A DNA stretch of 5,729 nucleotides from Desulfovibrio sp. (GCA_031281815.1 JAITEY010000230.1:1-5729); one strand, 5' to 3'. Positions 1-5,452 are shown, counted from the stretch's first letter. The notes: generated by a model not told the origin, from the sequence alone. Made by a program: numbers and translations.

Positions 1-599
1 AAAACCGCAACATGCTGGAGAAAAAATTCGACCTTATCATGCGCCAGGGGTACGGCACGGCGGACGTAGGCTGCATCGGCTACGAATGCTTCCACAAGAC
101 AGGCCTGCACATCGCCAACCGGGCGTATGTGGAAATCTGCCACCCGGACACGGGCATACCGTTGAAAGACGGCGAAGTGGGGGAAGTCGTGGTCACTGCC
201 TTCAACAAGACCTACCCTCTGATCCGTCTGGCCACGGGGGACCTTTCCTACATAGACCGTGCGCCCTGCACCTGCGGACGCACCAGCCCCCGTCTGGGCA
301 GCATCGTCGGGCGCGTGGACACCACGGCCCGCATCAAGGGAATGTTCGTCTACCCGCACCAGGTGGAACAGGTGCTGGCCCGCTTTGAGGAAATAAAACG
401 CTGGCAGATAGAAGTCACCAACCCCGGCGGCATCGACGAGATGACCCTGCATATCGAATCGGGCGCTTTCAAGCGCGAGGACGAACTTATGCATCTCTTT
501 CGGGAAAAGATCAAACTGCGGCCCGAGCTCAAAATTCTGGCCCCCGGCACCTTGCCGCCGCAGATCCGTCCCATAGAGGACAAACGAAGCTGGGATTGA
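1..599 (+). CDS. Phenylacetate-CoA ligase family protein (AMP-forming), C-terminal part
   Basis: The reading frame is open from base 3 with no start of its own, so the gene begins outside the window; about 198 C-terminal codons remain. Visible features of the PaaK branch of adenylate-forming ligases are the YGTADVGCIGYEC segment (the position of YGxxE...EC in PaaK), the TGDLS motif, the CTCGRTSPR loop, the GRVD hinge, and a closing AMP-binding C-terminal domain starting near RIKGMFVYPHQVEQVL. Enzymes of this family activate an aryl or other carboxylic acid with ATP and transfer it to CoA in the cytoplasm. The substrate cannot be read from this part, and many family members are named phenylacetate-CoA ligase without using phenylacetate. 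The stop is 17 bases before the chosen dapB start, so the two are probably co-transcribed. The family call is firm; the exact substrate is unknown. Confidence 0.88.
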   Translation, partial: NRNMLEKKFDLIMRQGYGTADVGCIGYECFHKTGLHIANRAYVEICHPDTGIPLKDGEVGEVVVTAFNKTYPLIRLATGDLSYIDRAPCTCGRTSPRLGSIVGRVDTTARIKGMFVYPHQVEQVLARFEEIKRWQIEVTNPGGIDEMTLHIESGAFKREDELMHLFREKIKLRPELKILAPGTLPPQIRPIEDKRSWD

Positions 600-606
600 A
601 GACCGT

Positions 607-612
607 GAGGAG
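607..612 (+). promoter_or_regulatory. dapB ribosome binding site (decides the start)
   Basis: GAGGAG lies four bases before the ATG at 617. A TTG at 596, overlapping the upstream TGA, would add seven residues (MKTVRSD) but has no such site at a useful distance. The ATG also puts the nucleotide-binding glycine loop at residue 9, the usual place in DapB. Confidence 0.6.
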
Positions 613-616
613 CGAC

Positions 617-1396
617 ATGGTTATTGATATCATTGTGATGGGCGCGGCCGGAAGAATGGGAGCGACCGTGGCGCGGCTTGCGGCCGAGGCTCCGGACCTG
701 CGTTTGGCGGGCGCCGTCGAGAGTCCGGCATGCCTGCACAAGCTGCAGGGCCTGGATTGCCCGACGGATACGGACGTGGAGGCGCTGCTGCGGCGGACGC
801 CGGGGGCGACCGTGGCGGATTTTACGGCTCCGCCCGTTTCTCTGGCAGTTGCGCGCGCTGCGGTCGGGCATGCGGCGGTACATATTATCGGCACCACAGG
901 CTTCAGCCCGGAGCAAAAGGCCGAACTGGGAGACTCGGCGCTCAGAACGCCGATTTTTTTGTCTCCCAACATGAGCGTCGGGGTGAATGTCCTGCTGAAG
1001 CTGCTGCCGGAACTGGCCCGCGCCTTGGGCGCCGACTATGATATGGAAATTCTGGAGATACATCATAACAAAAAAAAAGACGCCCCCAGCGGCACGGCAT
1101 TGCGGCTGGCCGAATGCTTGGCCGAAGCGCGCGGGATGTCGCCGGACGCCGCGCAGCGGCATTGCCGGGACGGGCTGACCGGCGAGCGTCCGAAAGGGGA
1201 AATCGGCGTGCAGACCTTGCGCGGCGGCGATGTGGTCGGCGTGCATACCGTGTATTTCATGGGACCGGGCGAGCGTGTGGAAGTGACGCATCAGGCGCAT
1301 TCCAGAGAAAATTTCGCCAACGGGGCGCTCTTTGCCGCGCGCCGCATGCAGGGGCGCAAGCCCGGCAAACTGTATACCATGCATGATTTGCTGTAG
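617..1396 (+). CDS. dapB: 4-hydroxy-tetrahydrodipicolinate reductase
   Basis: DapB reduces the DapA product to tetrahydrodipicolinate with NAD(P)H, a step in lysine and diaminopimelate synthesis in the cytoplasm. The 259-residue protein is of normal family length. The N-terminal Rossmann loop GAAGRMG is at residues 9-15 and GTTG at 92-95. The catalytic/substrate block EIHHNKKKDAPSGTA (about 147-161) holds the His pair 149/150 and the lysine at 153, which line up with E. coli H159, H160 and K163. The family tail is also present: GGDVVGVHTVYF (203-214), then HQAHSRENFANGA and a terminal GKLYTMHDLL. It follows the ligase gene closely and is followed by a GC hairpin, so it probably ends that transcription unit. 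Nine A residues at 1070-1078 encode part of the HHNKKKD catalytic loop. The ATG at 617 is preferred over the TTG at 596 because of its Shine-Dalgarno site. Confidence 0.96.
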   Translation: MVIDIIVMGAAGRMGATVARLAAEAPDLRLAGAVESPACLHKLQGLDCPTDTDVEALLRRTPGATVADFTAPPVSLAVARAAVGHAAVHIIGTTGFSPEQKAELGDSALRTPIFLSPNMSVGVNVLLKLLPELARALGADYDMEILEIHHNKKKDAPSGTALRLAECLAEARGMSPDAAQRHCRDGLTGERPKGEIGVQTLRGGDVVGVHTVYFMGPGERVEVTHQAHSRENFANGALFAARRMQGRKPGKLYTMHDLL

Positions 1397-1403
1397 CCGG
1401 ACC

Positions 1404-1438
1404 CGCACCGCGCCCGGCGCAGCGCGGGGCGCGGTGCG
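1404..1438 (+). terminator. GC-rich hairpin after dapB, possible terminator
   Basis: Bases 1404-1415 pair perfectly with 1427-1438 (12 bp, almost all GC) around an 11-base loop, starting eight bases after the dapB stop. The next bases are mixed (ccttgctccgc) rather than a T-run, so this is not a textbook intrinsic terminator. It may halt or protect the 3' end of the dapB transcript. The hairpin is certain from sequence; its role as a terminator is inferred. Confidence 0.45.
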
Positions 1439-1477
1439 CCTTGCTCCGCTTCCGCAGAAAAAATTTCGGTAACGGTC

Positions 1478-1505
1478 TTGACTATACGCTTTCGCAAGTT
1501 ATTTT
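1478..1505 (+). promoter_or_regulatory. Possible promoter of hsp20
   Basis: TTGACT (1478-1483) is followed after 16 bases by TATTTT (1500-1505), a fair sigma-70-like pair that would start RNA near 1512. No CIRCE-type inverted repeat or clear sigma-32 -10 box (CCCCAT-like) is seen, although CTTGAC resembles the sigma-32 -35 element. If transcription instead starts further upstream, the TATTTT tract would lie in the leader and could take part in the SD-masking helix listed separately. Both cannot hold for the same transcript. Confidence 0.35.
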
Positions 1506-1530
1506 TTCCGTGAAGCAAAAAAAGGAGGAA
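1503..1530 (+). promoter_or_regulatory. hsp20 Shine-Dalgarno with a complementary U-rich strand (candidate RNA thermometer)
   Basis: The ribosome binding site AAGGAGG (1522-1528) sits seven bases before the ATG at 1536 and is near-perfect. Bases 1503-1509 (TTTTTCC) can pair along their whole length with 1524-1530 (GGAGGAA), as seven pairs including two G-U, across a 14-base loop. That helix would cover the SD. Known fourU thermometers work by U-tracts pairing with AGGA-type SD sequences upstream of heat-shock genes. The pairing is visible; temperature control is inference and needs a transcript that starts before 1503. Confidence 0.35.
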
Positions 1531-1535
1531 TAATC

Positions 1536-2060
1536 ATGAAAGCGATAGCCATTACACGACCCATCGGCCTTCCTCGGATAAACAGCGCTTTTGCAGCGCC
1601 GGGGGCGGCAGATCTTCCCGACTTCTCCCGTTTCACGGGTATTGACCGCCTGTTCGATGTTCTGCTCGACGGATTGTCCCTGCACAGCCCGGGCACGCGC
1701 ACGGCCGCCGTGGGTGTCCCGCGTCCTGTTCTGGATATCCGCAGAGAAGAAAAACAGTATGTAGTCAATGTTGAGGTTCCCGGCGTTGATGAAAACGACA
1801 TAAAAGTGGAGATCAACGACAACGAACTCACCATCAACGGTGAAAAACGGGATGAATACAAAAGTTCCGATGAAGGCGGCGATGCGCCCGGACTGTATAC
1901 GGAACGCGTCTACGGAACGTTTACGAGGGTGCTGTCCCTGCCTGAGGATGTTGATGCAGAGAGGATAACGGCGGACCACAAGAACGGCGTTTTGACGATT
2001 ACCCTGCCGCGCAAGGTGCAGGAAAAAACGGTACGTTCCATAGCCGTCAATAAGAAATAG
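1536..2060 (+). CDS. Small heat shock protein, Hsp20/alpha-crystallin family
   Basis: This 174-residue protein should be an ATP-independent holdase that binds unfolding proteins in the cytoplasm as large oligomers. A variable, Ala/Pro-containing N-terminal arm (1-62) contains FSRFTGIDRLFDVLL. It leads into the alpha-crystallin domain at about 63-160, seen as RPVLDIRREEKQYVVNVEVPG, then DENDIKVEINDNELTINGEK, SLPEDVDAERI and the hallmark KNGVLTITLPRK (149-160). The short tail ends with SIAVNKK, whose I-A-V (169-171) fits the I-x-I/V motif that docks subunits. The start is fixed by a strong SD seven bases upstream. It stands alone: a GC hairpin separates it from dapB, and the next gene is convergent. 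Regulation by heat is expected for the family, and the leader has possible SD-masking structure. Confidence 0.95.
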   Translation: MKAIAITRPIGLPRINSAFAAPGAADLPDFSRFTGIDRLFDVLLDGLSLHSPGTRTAAVGVPRPVLDIRREEKQYVVNVEVPGVDENDIKVEINDNELTINGEKRDEYKSSDEGGDAPGLYTERVYGTFTRVLSLPEDVDAERITADHKNGVLTITLPRKVQEKTVRSIAVNKK

Positions 2061-2080
2061 ACGACGTTGCAATTCCACAC

Positions 2081-2211
2081 TACTACCGTGTAACGTGTAA
2101 ATTTTCGCATCAACCCCAATGAGGGAGTCCGGGGGAAATCATTTCCCCCGGCGGGGTCCGGGGCAGCGCCCCGGCCGCCGGAGGCGTAATAACCGGTGTT
2201 ACCCGGTACTA
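2081..2211 (+). mobile_element. MITE-like structured repeat, copy 1
   Basis: This is a 131-base non-coding element between the convergent hsp20 and NlpC/P60 genes. Its ends are inverted repeats: TACTACCGTGTAAC (2081-2094) and GTTACCCGGTACTA (2198-2211) match at 12 of 14 positions, and both outer ends carry TA. Inside are a perfect 23-base palindrome (2129-2151, arms of 11 around one C), a 7-bp stem with a 3-base loop (2158-2164 with 2168-2174), and the box GCCGCCGGAGGC ending at 2185. The second copy at 4091-4220 shares this order throughout, at roughly 70% identity by eye. TA at both tips would fit insertion at TA by an IS630/Tc1-mariner-type transposase, but no transposase is present here. 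It begins 20 bases after the hsp20 stop, so it may also shape 3' ends of the two converging transcripts. No T-run follows the stems. Confidence 0.7.
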
Positions 2212-2300
2212 CAGGCGGTGCCGATGAAAAGGAAACTTCAGCGGCGCCGCGATGTTTTCACAGCGCGGGCGCGCCGAAACAAAACGAAAGGGGGCCCGGC

Positions 2301-3296
2301 TCAGGGCAGGCCGGTCACAGGCTTGAGCGCCTGCTTGACGACTGCCACGGTCTGCTTGGCCGAGATCTGCTGTTTTTTGGATGTCGAGGAGGTTTGTTTG
2401 GCCGAGGTCTGCTGTTTTTTGGATGCCGAGGAGGTTTGTTTGTCCGGGGTCTGCTGTTTTTTTGAAGCCGCAACGCTCTGTTTGACGGTGGACTGCTGCT
2501 TTTTGGACGCCGAGGCGGCCGGTTCGGCCGGCGCCTGCCGGCTTTTTGTCGCCGGGGCGTGTTTGTCGGCGGCGTGACGGTGCGCGGCGGCGTTTTTGAG
2601 CGCAATGTGCCCCTGCGCCTTGGCTTGCTGCCGGGCAGGATGTTTTTTACTGTTTTTCGCGCTCTTGCCGGCAGGTGTTCCTGCGCCGGCGGCTGCTTCG
2701 CTTTTGACTTTTTCAAGATAGGCGGTGTACAGGGCCTTCTCGTTGCCGTCGCGGGGGATGCGGCGCGCCCCGGCGAAACGCCGGGCGAAATATTCATCAT
2801 CCATGCCGCTTTCCGTAACCACCTTGCCGTTGCTCGGGCTGTGGATAAATTTTCCGTTGCCCGCGTATATGCCGGAATGCCAGCCCGTGCGGCTGCGGAT
2901 ACCCTTGAAGACGACGATGTCGCCGGGCTTGAGGTCTTCCTTGCGCTGCACCGGCATGCCGTAGCGAATCTGCTCGCGGGCGCTCCTAGGCAGGCGAATG
3001 CCTACCTGCTCGTAGGACCAGAGCACCAGCCCGGAGCAATCGAAGCCCGTCTGCGGGGATGTGCCCCCGAAACGATAGGGAGTGCCCAATCCCTTGCGGG
3101 CGGCGGCAACGACATCCTGTTCCGATGCGGAGGACGCCGACTTGGGAGTCGCGGACTCATCCGGCGCATTTTTGAACGCGCAGGCGGAGGTTACGGCAAG
3201 GGCTGCCGAAAGAAGAAAACAACAGACACTACGCAGACGGCGAGGGGCGCAGGCGGACACGAAACGGTGTGCCCGGCCGCTGTTCGTGATGTTCAT
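2301..3296 (-). CDS. Exported NlpC/P60 family peptidoglycan peptidase with repeat tail
   Basis: NlpC/P60 enzymes are cysteine peptidases, usually cutting the D-Glu-to-diaminopimelate bond in wall peptides. With the ATG at 3296 the protein has 331 residues. Residues 19-40 form a signal peptide (RRLRS, then CCFLLSAALAVTSACA). Cys39 could be a lipid anchor, but Thr at -3 is atypical for a lipobox, and cleavage after ACA by signal peptidase I is also possible. The NlpC/P60 domain spans about 58-182, with the nucleophile in TGFDCSGLVLW (Cys87), the His in GWHSGIYAG (His140) and a third polar residue in FIHSPSNG (His152). Residues 195-331 are a low-complexity Lys/Ala/Gln tail with four 14-residue repeats. 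A TTG at 3332 would add twelve residues before the signal peptide and has no SD. No clear SD precedes 3296 either, so the start is moderately sure. It follows bactofilin on the same strand after 208 bases. Confidence 0.92.
   Translation of the reverse strand: MNITNSGRAHRFVSACAPRRLRSVCCFLLSAALAVTSACAFKNAPDESATPKSASSASEQDVVAAARKGLGTPYRFGGTSPQTGFDCSGLVLWSYEQVGIRLPRSAREQIRYGMPVQRKEDLKPGDIVVFKGIRSRTGWHSGIYAGNGKFIHSPSNGKVVTESGMDDEYFARRFAGARRIPRDGNEKALYTAYLEKVKSEAAAGAGTPAGKSAKNSKKHPARQQAKAQGHIALKNAAAHRHAADKHAPATKSRQAPAEPAASASKKQQSTVKQSVAASKKQQTPDKQTSSASKKQQTSAKQTSSTSKKQQISAKQTVAVVKQALKPVTGLP
2343..2510 (-). repeat. Four tandem 42-bp repeats in the NlpC/P60 tail
   Basis: Four units of exactly 42 bp encode 14-residue repeats (residues 263-318) of the form ASKKQQTSAKQTSS. 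SKKQQ recurs at residues 264, 278, 292 and 306. The two central units are nearly identical in DNA, while the outer ones have drifted. The period is a whole number of codons, so changes in copy number keep the frame. The repeats are strongly basic and Gln/Ser/Thr-rich, suggesting a flexible, charge-based wall or DNA-binding tail; that role is a guess. Confidence 0.85.
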
Positions 3297-3386
3297 GCGT
3301 GGATTCTTACGACAAAAGTACAAGCCGGGCAAGTTTTTTTTCGGCGTGCCGGCGGCAGAGCGGGAAATGCCGCTTGCTTCTGCGAT

Positions 3387-3487
3387 AAAAGCACTTGTTA
3401 TCGACGGGGAACCGTAGGCCGGGCCGCTTCGCGCTGCTGTTTGTCGGCCTCGCCGTGAAGGCGGAAAAGCGTTTTTTATCGACGGGG
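3387..3487. repeat. Pair of 23-bp direct repeats in the bactofilin-NlpC/P60 gap
   Basis: Bases 3387-3409 and 3465-3487 agree at 20 of 23 positions: both begin AAAAGC and end TATCGACGGGG, and they lie 78 bp apart. The first copy also overlaps an inverted repeat, CGATAA (3383-3388) with TTATCG (3398-3403). They lie in the 208-base gap downstream of bactofilin and upstream of the NlpC/P60 start. They could be paired binding sites or the trace of a small duplication; no function can be read from sequence. Confidence 0.5.
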
Positions 3488-3504
3488 GAGCGCGGCCGCA
3501 CGCG

Positions 3505-3918
3505 CTATTGTTTCACAGCTTCGTCGAGAATCGGAATGCTCCGTTCCGCCCTGCTCAGCCGCGCCGCGCCGTCTTTCAGATTGTCCGCGCTCTCCTTGCC
3601 CATGCACAATTCCCCCTGCAGCACGGCGCCTTCTTCCATAATCAGGGCCGGCGTGGTCAGAGTCCCCGTGACGCGCGCCTCCTGATGCAGAATGGTGCGC
3701 CTGGACACGACGGCTTCGCCGGTGAGCATGCCGTGCACGACGAGCTCCATAACGGCGACCGTGCCCTCCAGCCGCGCTTCCTTGCCGAGAATAAGCTTGC
3801 CGTCCGAACTGATGTCGCCGATAAAACGACAATCTATGCGCACGGTCCCCTTGAACGTGAGCCGTCCCTGATACTCGGTTCCCGAGCCTAAAAATGCCGT
3901 GAAATCGTCTTTGACCAT
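3505..3918 (-). CDS. Bactofilin family cytoskeletal protein
   Basis: Bactofilins polymerise without nucleotide into filaments or membrane-attached patches and position wall enzymes, affecting stalks, curvature or helical shape. This 137-residue protein has the family layout: a short N-terminal tail (MVKDDFTAF) and then a right-handed beta-helix core, about residues 9-108. The core shows turns rich in G-x-(hydrophobic) steps: GSGTEYQGRLTFKGTVRID, GDISSDGKLILG, ARLEGTVAV, HGMLTGEAV, ARVTGTLTTPALIMEEGAVLQGELCMG. A short charged C-terminal tail (109-137) follows. The ATG at 3918 is chosen because GAGGTG precedes it by seven bases. An in-frame ATG at 4083 would add 55 residues unlike bactofilins, encoded by the hairpin-bearing gap. 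It lies downstream of mrdA and rodA on the same strand and ahead of the NlpC/P60 gene. Confidence 0.93.
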   Translation of the reverse strand: MVKDDFTAFLGSGTEYQGRLTFKGTVRIDCRFIGDISSDGKLILGKEARLEGTVAVMELVVHGMLTGEAVVSRRTILHQEARVTGTLTTPALIMEEGAVLQGELCMGKESADNLKDGAARLSRAERSIPILDEAVKQ

Positions 3919-3925
3919 GGAAAAA

Positions 3926-3931
3926 CACCTC
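3926..3931 (-). promoter_or_regulatory. Bactofilin ribosome binding site (decides the start)
   Basis: On the - strand GAGGTG lies seven bases before the ATG at 3918. This supports the 137-residue form over the 192-residue form starting at 4083. Confidence 0.6.
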
Positions 3932-3997
3932 GATTGCACTGTGATGCGGCCCGCGCGCCGCGCTGCAGCAATTACCGCTTGCAACAATTCGCTTAAC

Positions 3998-4014
3998 GGC
4001 GGGCAAAGCCCGCC
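3998..4014. repeat. GC hairpin upstream of bactofilin
   Basis: GGCGGGC (3998-4004) pairs perfectly with GCCCGCC (4008-4014) around AAA (TTT on the - strand). On the - strand it is preceded by AGGAGG and followed by GTTAAGCG. It sits in the roughly 170-base stretch between the bactofilin start and the MITE-like copy 2, in which no gene is supported. It may be part of a second interspersed repeat (REP-like) or a leader structure of bactofilin; it has no T-run on either side. Confidence 0.45.
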
Positions 4015-4090
4015 TCCTCCTGTTTCGCTGCGAGGATTTGCTCTGCACATCCCTGCTGCGCAGTTCACCCGTTTCATTCGCAAACCGCTC

Positions 4091-4220
4091 TAATACCGTA
4101 TACTATATACATTTTCGTCTCAGCCCCTATTGAGGGGTGCAGGGGGAATCATTCCCCCTGCCGGGTCCAGGGCGGAGCCCTGGGCCGCCGGAGGCATAAA
4201 AAAAGTGTTACACGGCACTA
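4091..4220 (+). mobile_element. MITE-like structured repeat, copy 2
   Basis: This 130-base relative of the element at 2081-2211 has the same orientation and order of parts. The right end GTTACACGGCACTA (4207-4220) is an inverted match at 12 of 14 positions to the left end of copy 1. Its own left end, TAATACCGTATAC, is more decayed (about 9 of 14). A perfect 23-base palindrome occupies 4139-4161, a 7-bp stem with a GGA loop spans 4167-4183, and the GCCGCCGGAGGC box ends at 4195. A third small stem, CCCCT/AGGGG, lies at 4124-4137. Stem bases differ from copy 1 in compensating pairs. The last three bases (4218-4220) are the TAG stop of rodA on the other strand, so the element appears to have entered at a TA in or next to that stop codon. 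Confidence 0.68.
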
Positions 4221-5324
4221 ATTCACTTTGAACATGAAACGACGCATGGAAATATTCAGCACGATGCCCAGCAGGATAAAATTGACTATGGTCGCCGTGC
4301 CCCCGTAACTCAGAAAGGGCAGGGGTACGCCCACCACCGGCATGAGTCCCGCGACCATGCCCATGTTGATCAGTATCTGCCAGAAAAAATAGAAAAAAAT
4401 GCCGGCGCAGAGCATGCTGCCGAACTGGTCTTTCGCGTTCCTGGCGGTAGTAATGATACACAACAGGAAACAACAAAACAAGGCTAAAAGCGCGATGCAG
4501 CCCAGAAAACCCCATTCCTCGCCGAAGACCGCCACGGCGAAATCGGTATGTTTTTCGGGCAGAAAGCGCAGCATGCTCTGGGTGCCGCCCTGGAAACCCT
4601 TGCCCCACAACTCGCCCGACCCGATGGCAATCTGCGATTGCGTGATGTGGTAGCCGGCGCCCTGCAAATCTTTGGACGGTTCCAGAAAGGTCAGGATACG
4701 CTCCTTCTGGTAATCCTTCAGACCGAGCCAGCCGAGGGGCAGCAGCAGCGGAAAGGCGACGCAGCAGGTGCGGAAGACGTATTTTTTCACGCCGTGAAAG
4801 AGTATCATGCCGCCGCACAGAAAGATGAGCAGCAGGGTGGTGCCGAGGTCCGGCTGCGCAAAAATAAGCGCGCAGGGCAGGGCGGCCGCGCCCAGTATGA
4901 AAAACAGCGAGCGCCAGCCCAAGCTGTCCTTGAAACGGGAAAGCAGATTGGCGCACAGCAGGATGCCCGCGATTTTTGCCGTTTCCCCCGGCTGCAGGCT
5001 GAAAAAGCCGAGATCCAGCCAGCGTTTCGCGCCGTAAACCGTCTTGCCGACAAGCGGCACAAGAGCCAGCAAAACAAGGCTCAGCAGGAAAAACGGCACG
5101 GAAAGGGTGCGCAGATGCCTGTAGTCGAAGATGATGAAGACGGTCATGCAACCCAGGCCCGCCGCTCCCCAGATCAGTTGTTTCTGATAAAAGGGCGCGA
5201 TGCTGATGCCGTCCTCAAAGCGGACCCCGCCCGCTGAATAGAGATTGGCTACGCCGATGAAAAAAAGCAGGGCCGTAATGGCCAACAAGGTCCAGTTGGC
5301 ATGGGTGATGAGACGTCTGTCCAT
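4218..5324 (-). CDS. rodA: RodA, SEDS-family peptidoglycan glycosyltransferase
   Basis: RodA polymerises lipid II into glycan strands in the inner membrane, paired with PBP2 in the elongation complex. The 368-residue protein (E. coli RodA has 370) shows about ten hydrophobic segments. SEDS motifs in order are GAKRWLDLGFFSLQPGETAK (98-117), QPDLGTTLL (157-165), LPEKHTDFAVAVFGEEWG (255-272) and the closing PLPFLSYGGTATIVNF (334-349), then NISMRRFMF. Asp261 in HTDF corresponds to the essential Asp262 of E. coli RodA. The usual QPSE is QPGE here. The ATG at 5324 gives the common MDRRL...NW opening; a GTG at 5333 would add three residues (MAA), and neither has a well-placed SD. It follows mrdA by about 130 bases on the same strand, and its TAG stop coincides with the end of the MITE-like repeat. 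Confidence 0.95.
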   Translation of the reverse strand: MDRRLITHANWTLLAITALLFFIGVANLYSAGGVRFEDGISIAPFYQKQLIWGAAGLGCMTVFIIFDYRHLRTLSVPFFLLSLVLLALVPLVGKTVYGAKRWLDLGFFSLQPGETAKIAGILLCANLLSRFKDSLGWRSLFFILGAAALPCALIFAQPDLGTTLLLIFLCGGMILFHGVKKYVFRTCCVAFPLLLPLGWLGLKDYQKERILTFLEPSKDLQGAGYHITQSQIAIGSGELWGKGFQGGTQSMLRFLPEKHTDFAVAVFGEEWGFLGCIALLALFCCFLLCIITTARNAKDQFGSMLCAGIFFYFFWQILINMGMVAGLMPVVGVPLPFLSYGGTATIVNFILLGIVLNISMRRFMFKVN

Positions 5325-5338
5325 TGCCGCCACAGCGA

Positions 5339-5452
5339 TTACACCGTCCTTGCGGGGAGAAGCCGCCGGGGTCGGGGCAAAAGAGCGGGGCGGCCGACGC
5401 CCGGCAGAGACCGCCCGGCAAGCGTGAAACAGCGTCCGTCCGTTGTCGGCAT
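5339..5452 (-). CDS. Possible small ORF between mrdA and rodA
   Basis: A 37-codon ORF begins with an ATG one base after the mrdA TGA and ends in TAA 14 bases before the rodA ATG. AGGGAG (5459-5464) lies six bases before its start, a better SD than rodA itself has. The product (begins MPTTDGRCFT, ends LLPARTV) is Arg/Pro/Leu-rich and I do not recognise it. It may be a real small protein, a translational coupler that carries ribosomes to rodA, or simply chance in a GC-rich spacer. The location and SD favour some translation; the composition looks like spacer. Confidence 0.25.
   Translation of the reverse strand: MPTTDGRCFTLAGRSLPGVGRPALLPRPRRLLPARTV

Noticed and set aside
350..1408. Long - strand ORF (352 codons) across the ligase end and dapB
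   Set aside because: It lies opposite two clearly recognisable genes, has Arg/His/Gln-rich composition with no family motif, and is a GC-driven shadow.
2119..2577. + strand ORF with repeating CCFLDAEEVCL-like text
   Set aside because: The repeats are the complement of the 42-bp units in the NlpC/P60 tail, and its start lies within the MITE-like element.
2559..3458. 299-codon + strand ORF opposite the NlpC/P60 gene
   Set aside because: The opposite strand has the catalytic Cys/His motifs and a signal peptide; this frame shows only low-complexity Ala/Gly/Arg text.
3383..3490. CRISPR-like array
   Set aside because: Only two imperfect repeats with a single 55-base interval; no third unit and no cas genes.
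3919..4083. 55-residue N-terminal extension of bactofilin from an ATG at 4083
   Set aside because: Bactofilins begin close to the beta-helix core, the ATG at 3918 has a good SD, and the extension overlaps a hairpin and reads like repeat DNA.
4139..4183. Hairpins of the repeat as ordinary intrinsic terminators for rodA
   Set aside because: The T-run (4198-4204 on the - strand) comes before the stems in the direction of rodA transcription, not after them.
4120..5151. 343-codon - strand ORF in another frame within rodA and the repeat
   Set aside because: The rodA frame carries all the SEDS motifs; this one has none and runs into the non-coding repeat.
4548..5237. 229-codon + strand ORF opposite rodA
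   Set aside because: Gln/Ala/Lys-rich antisense of a membrane protein, with no motif or SD support.
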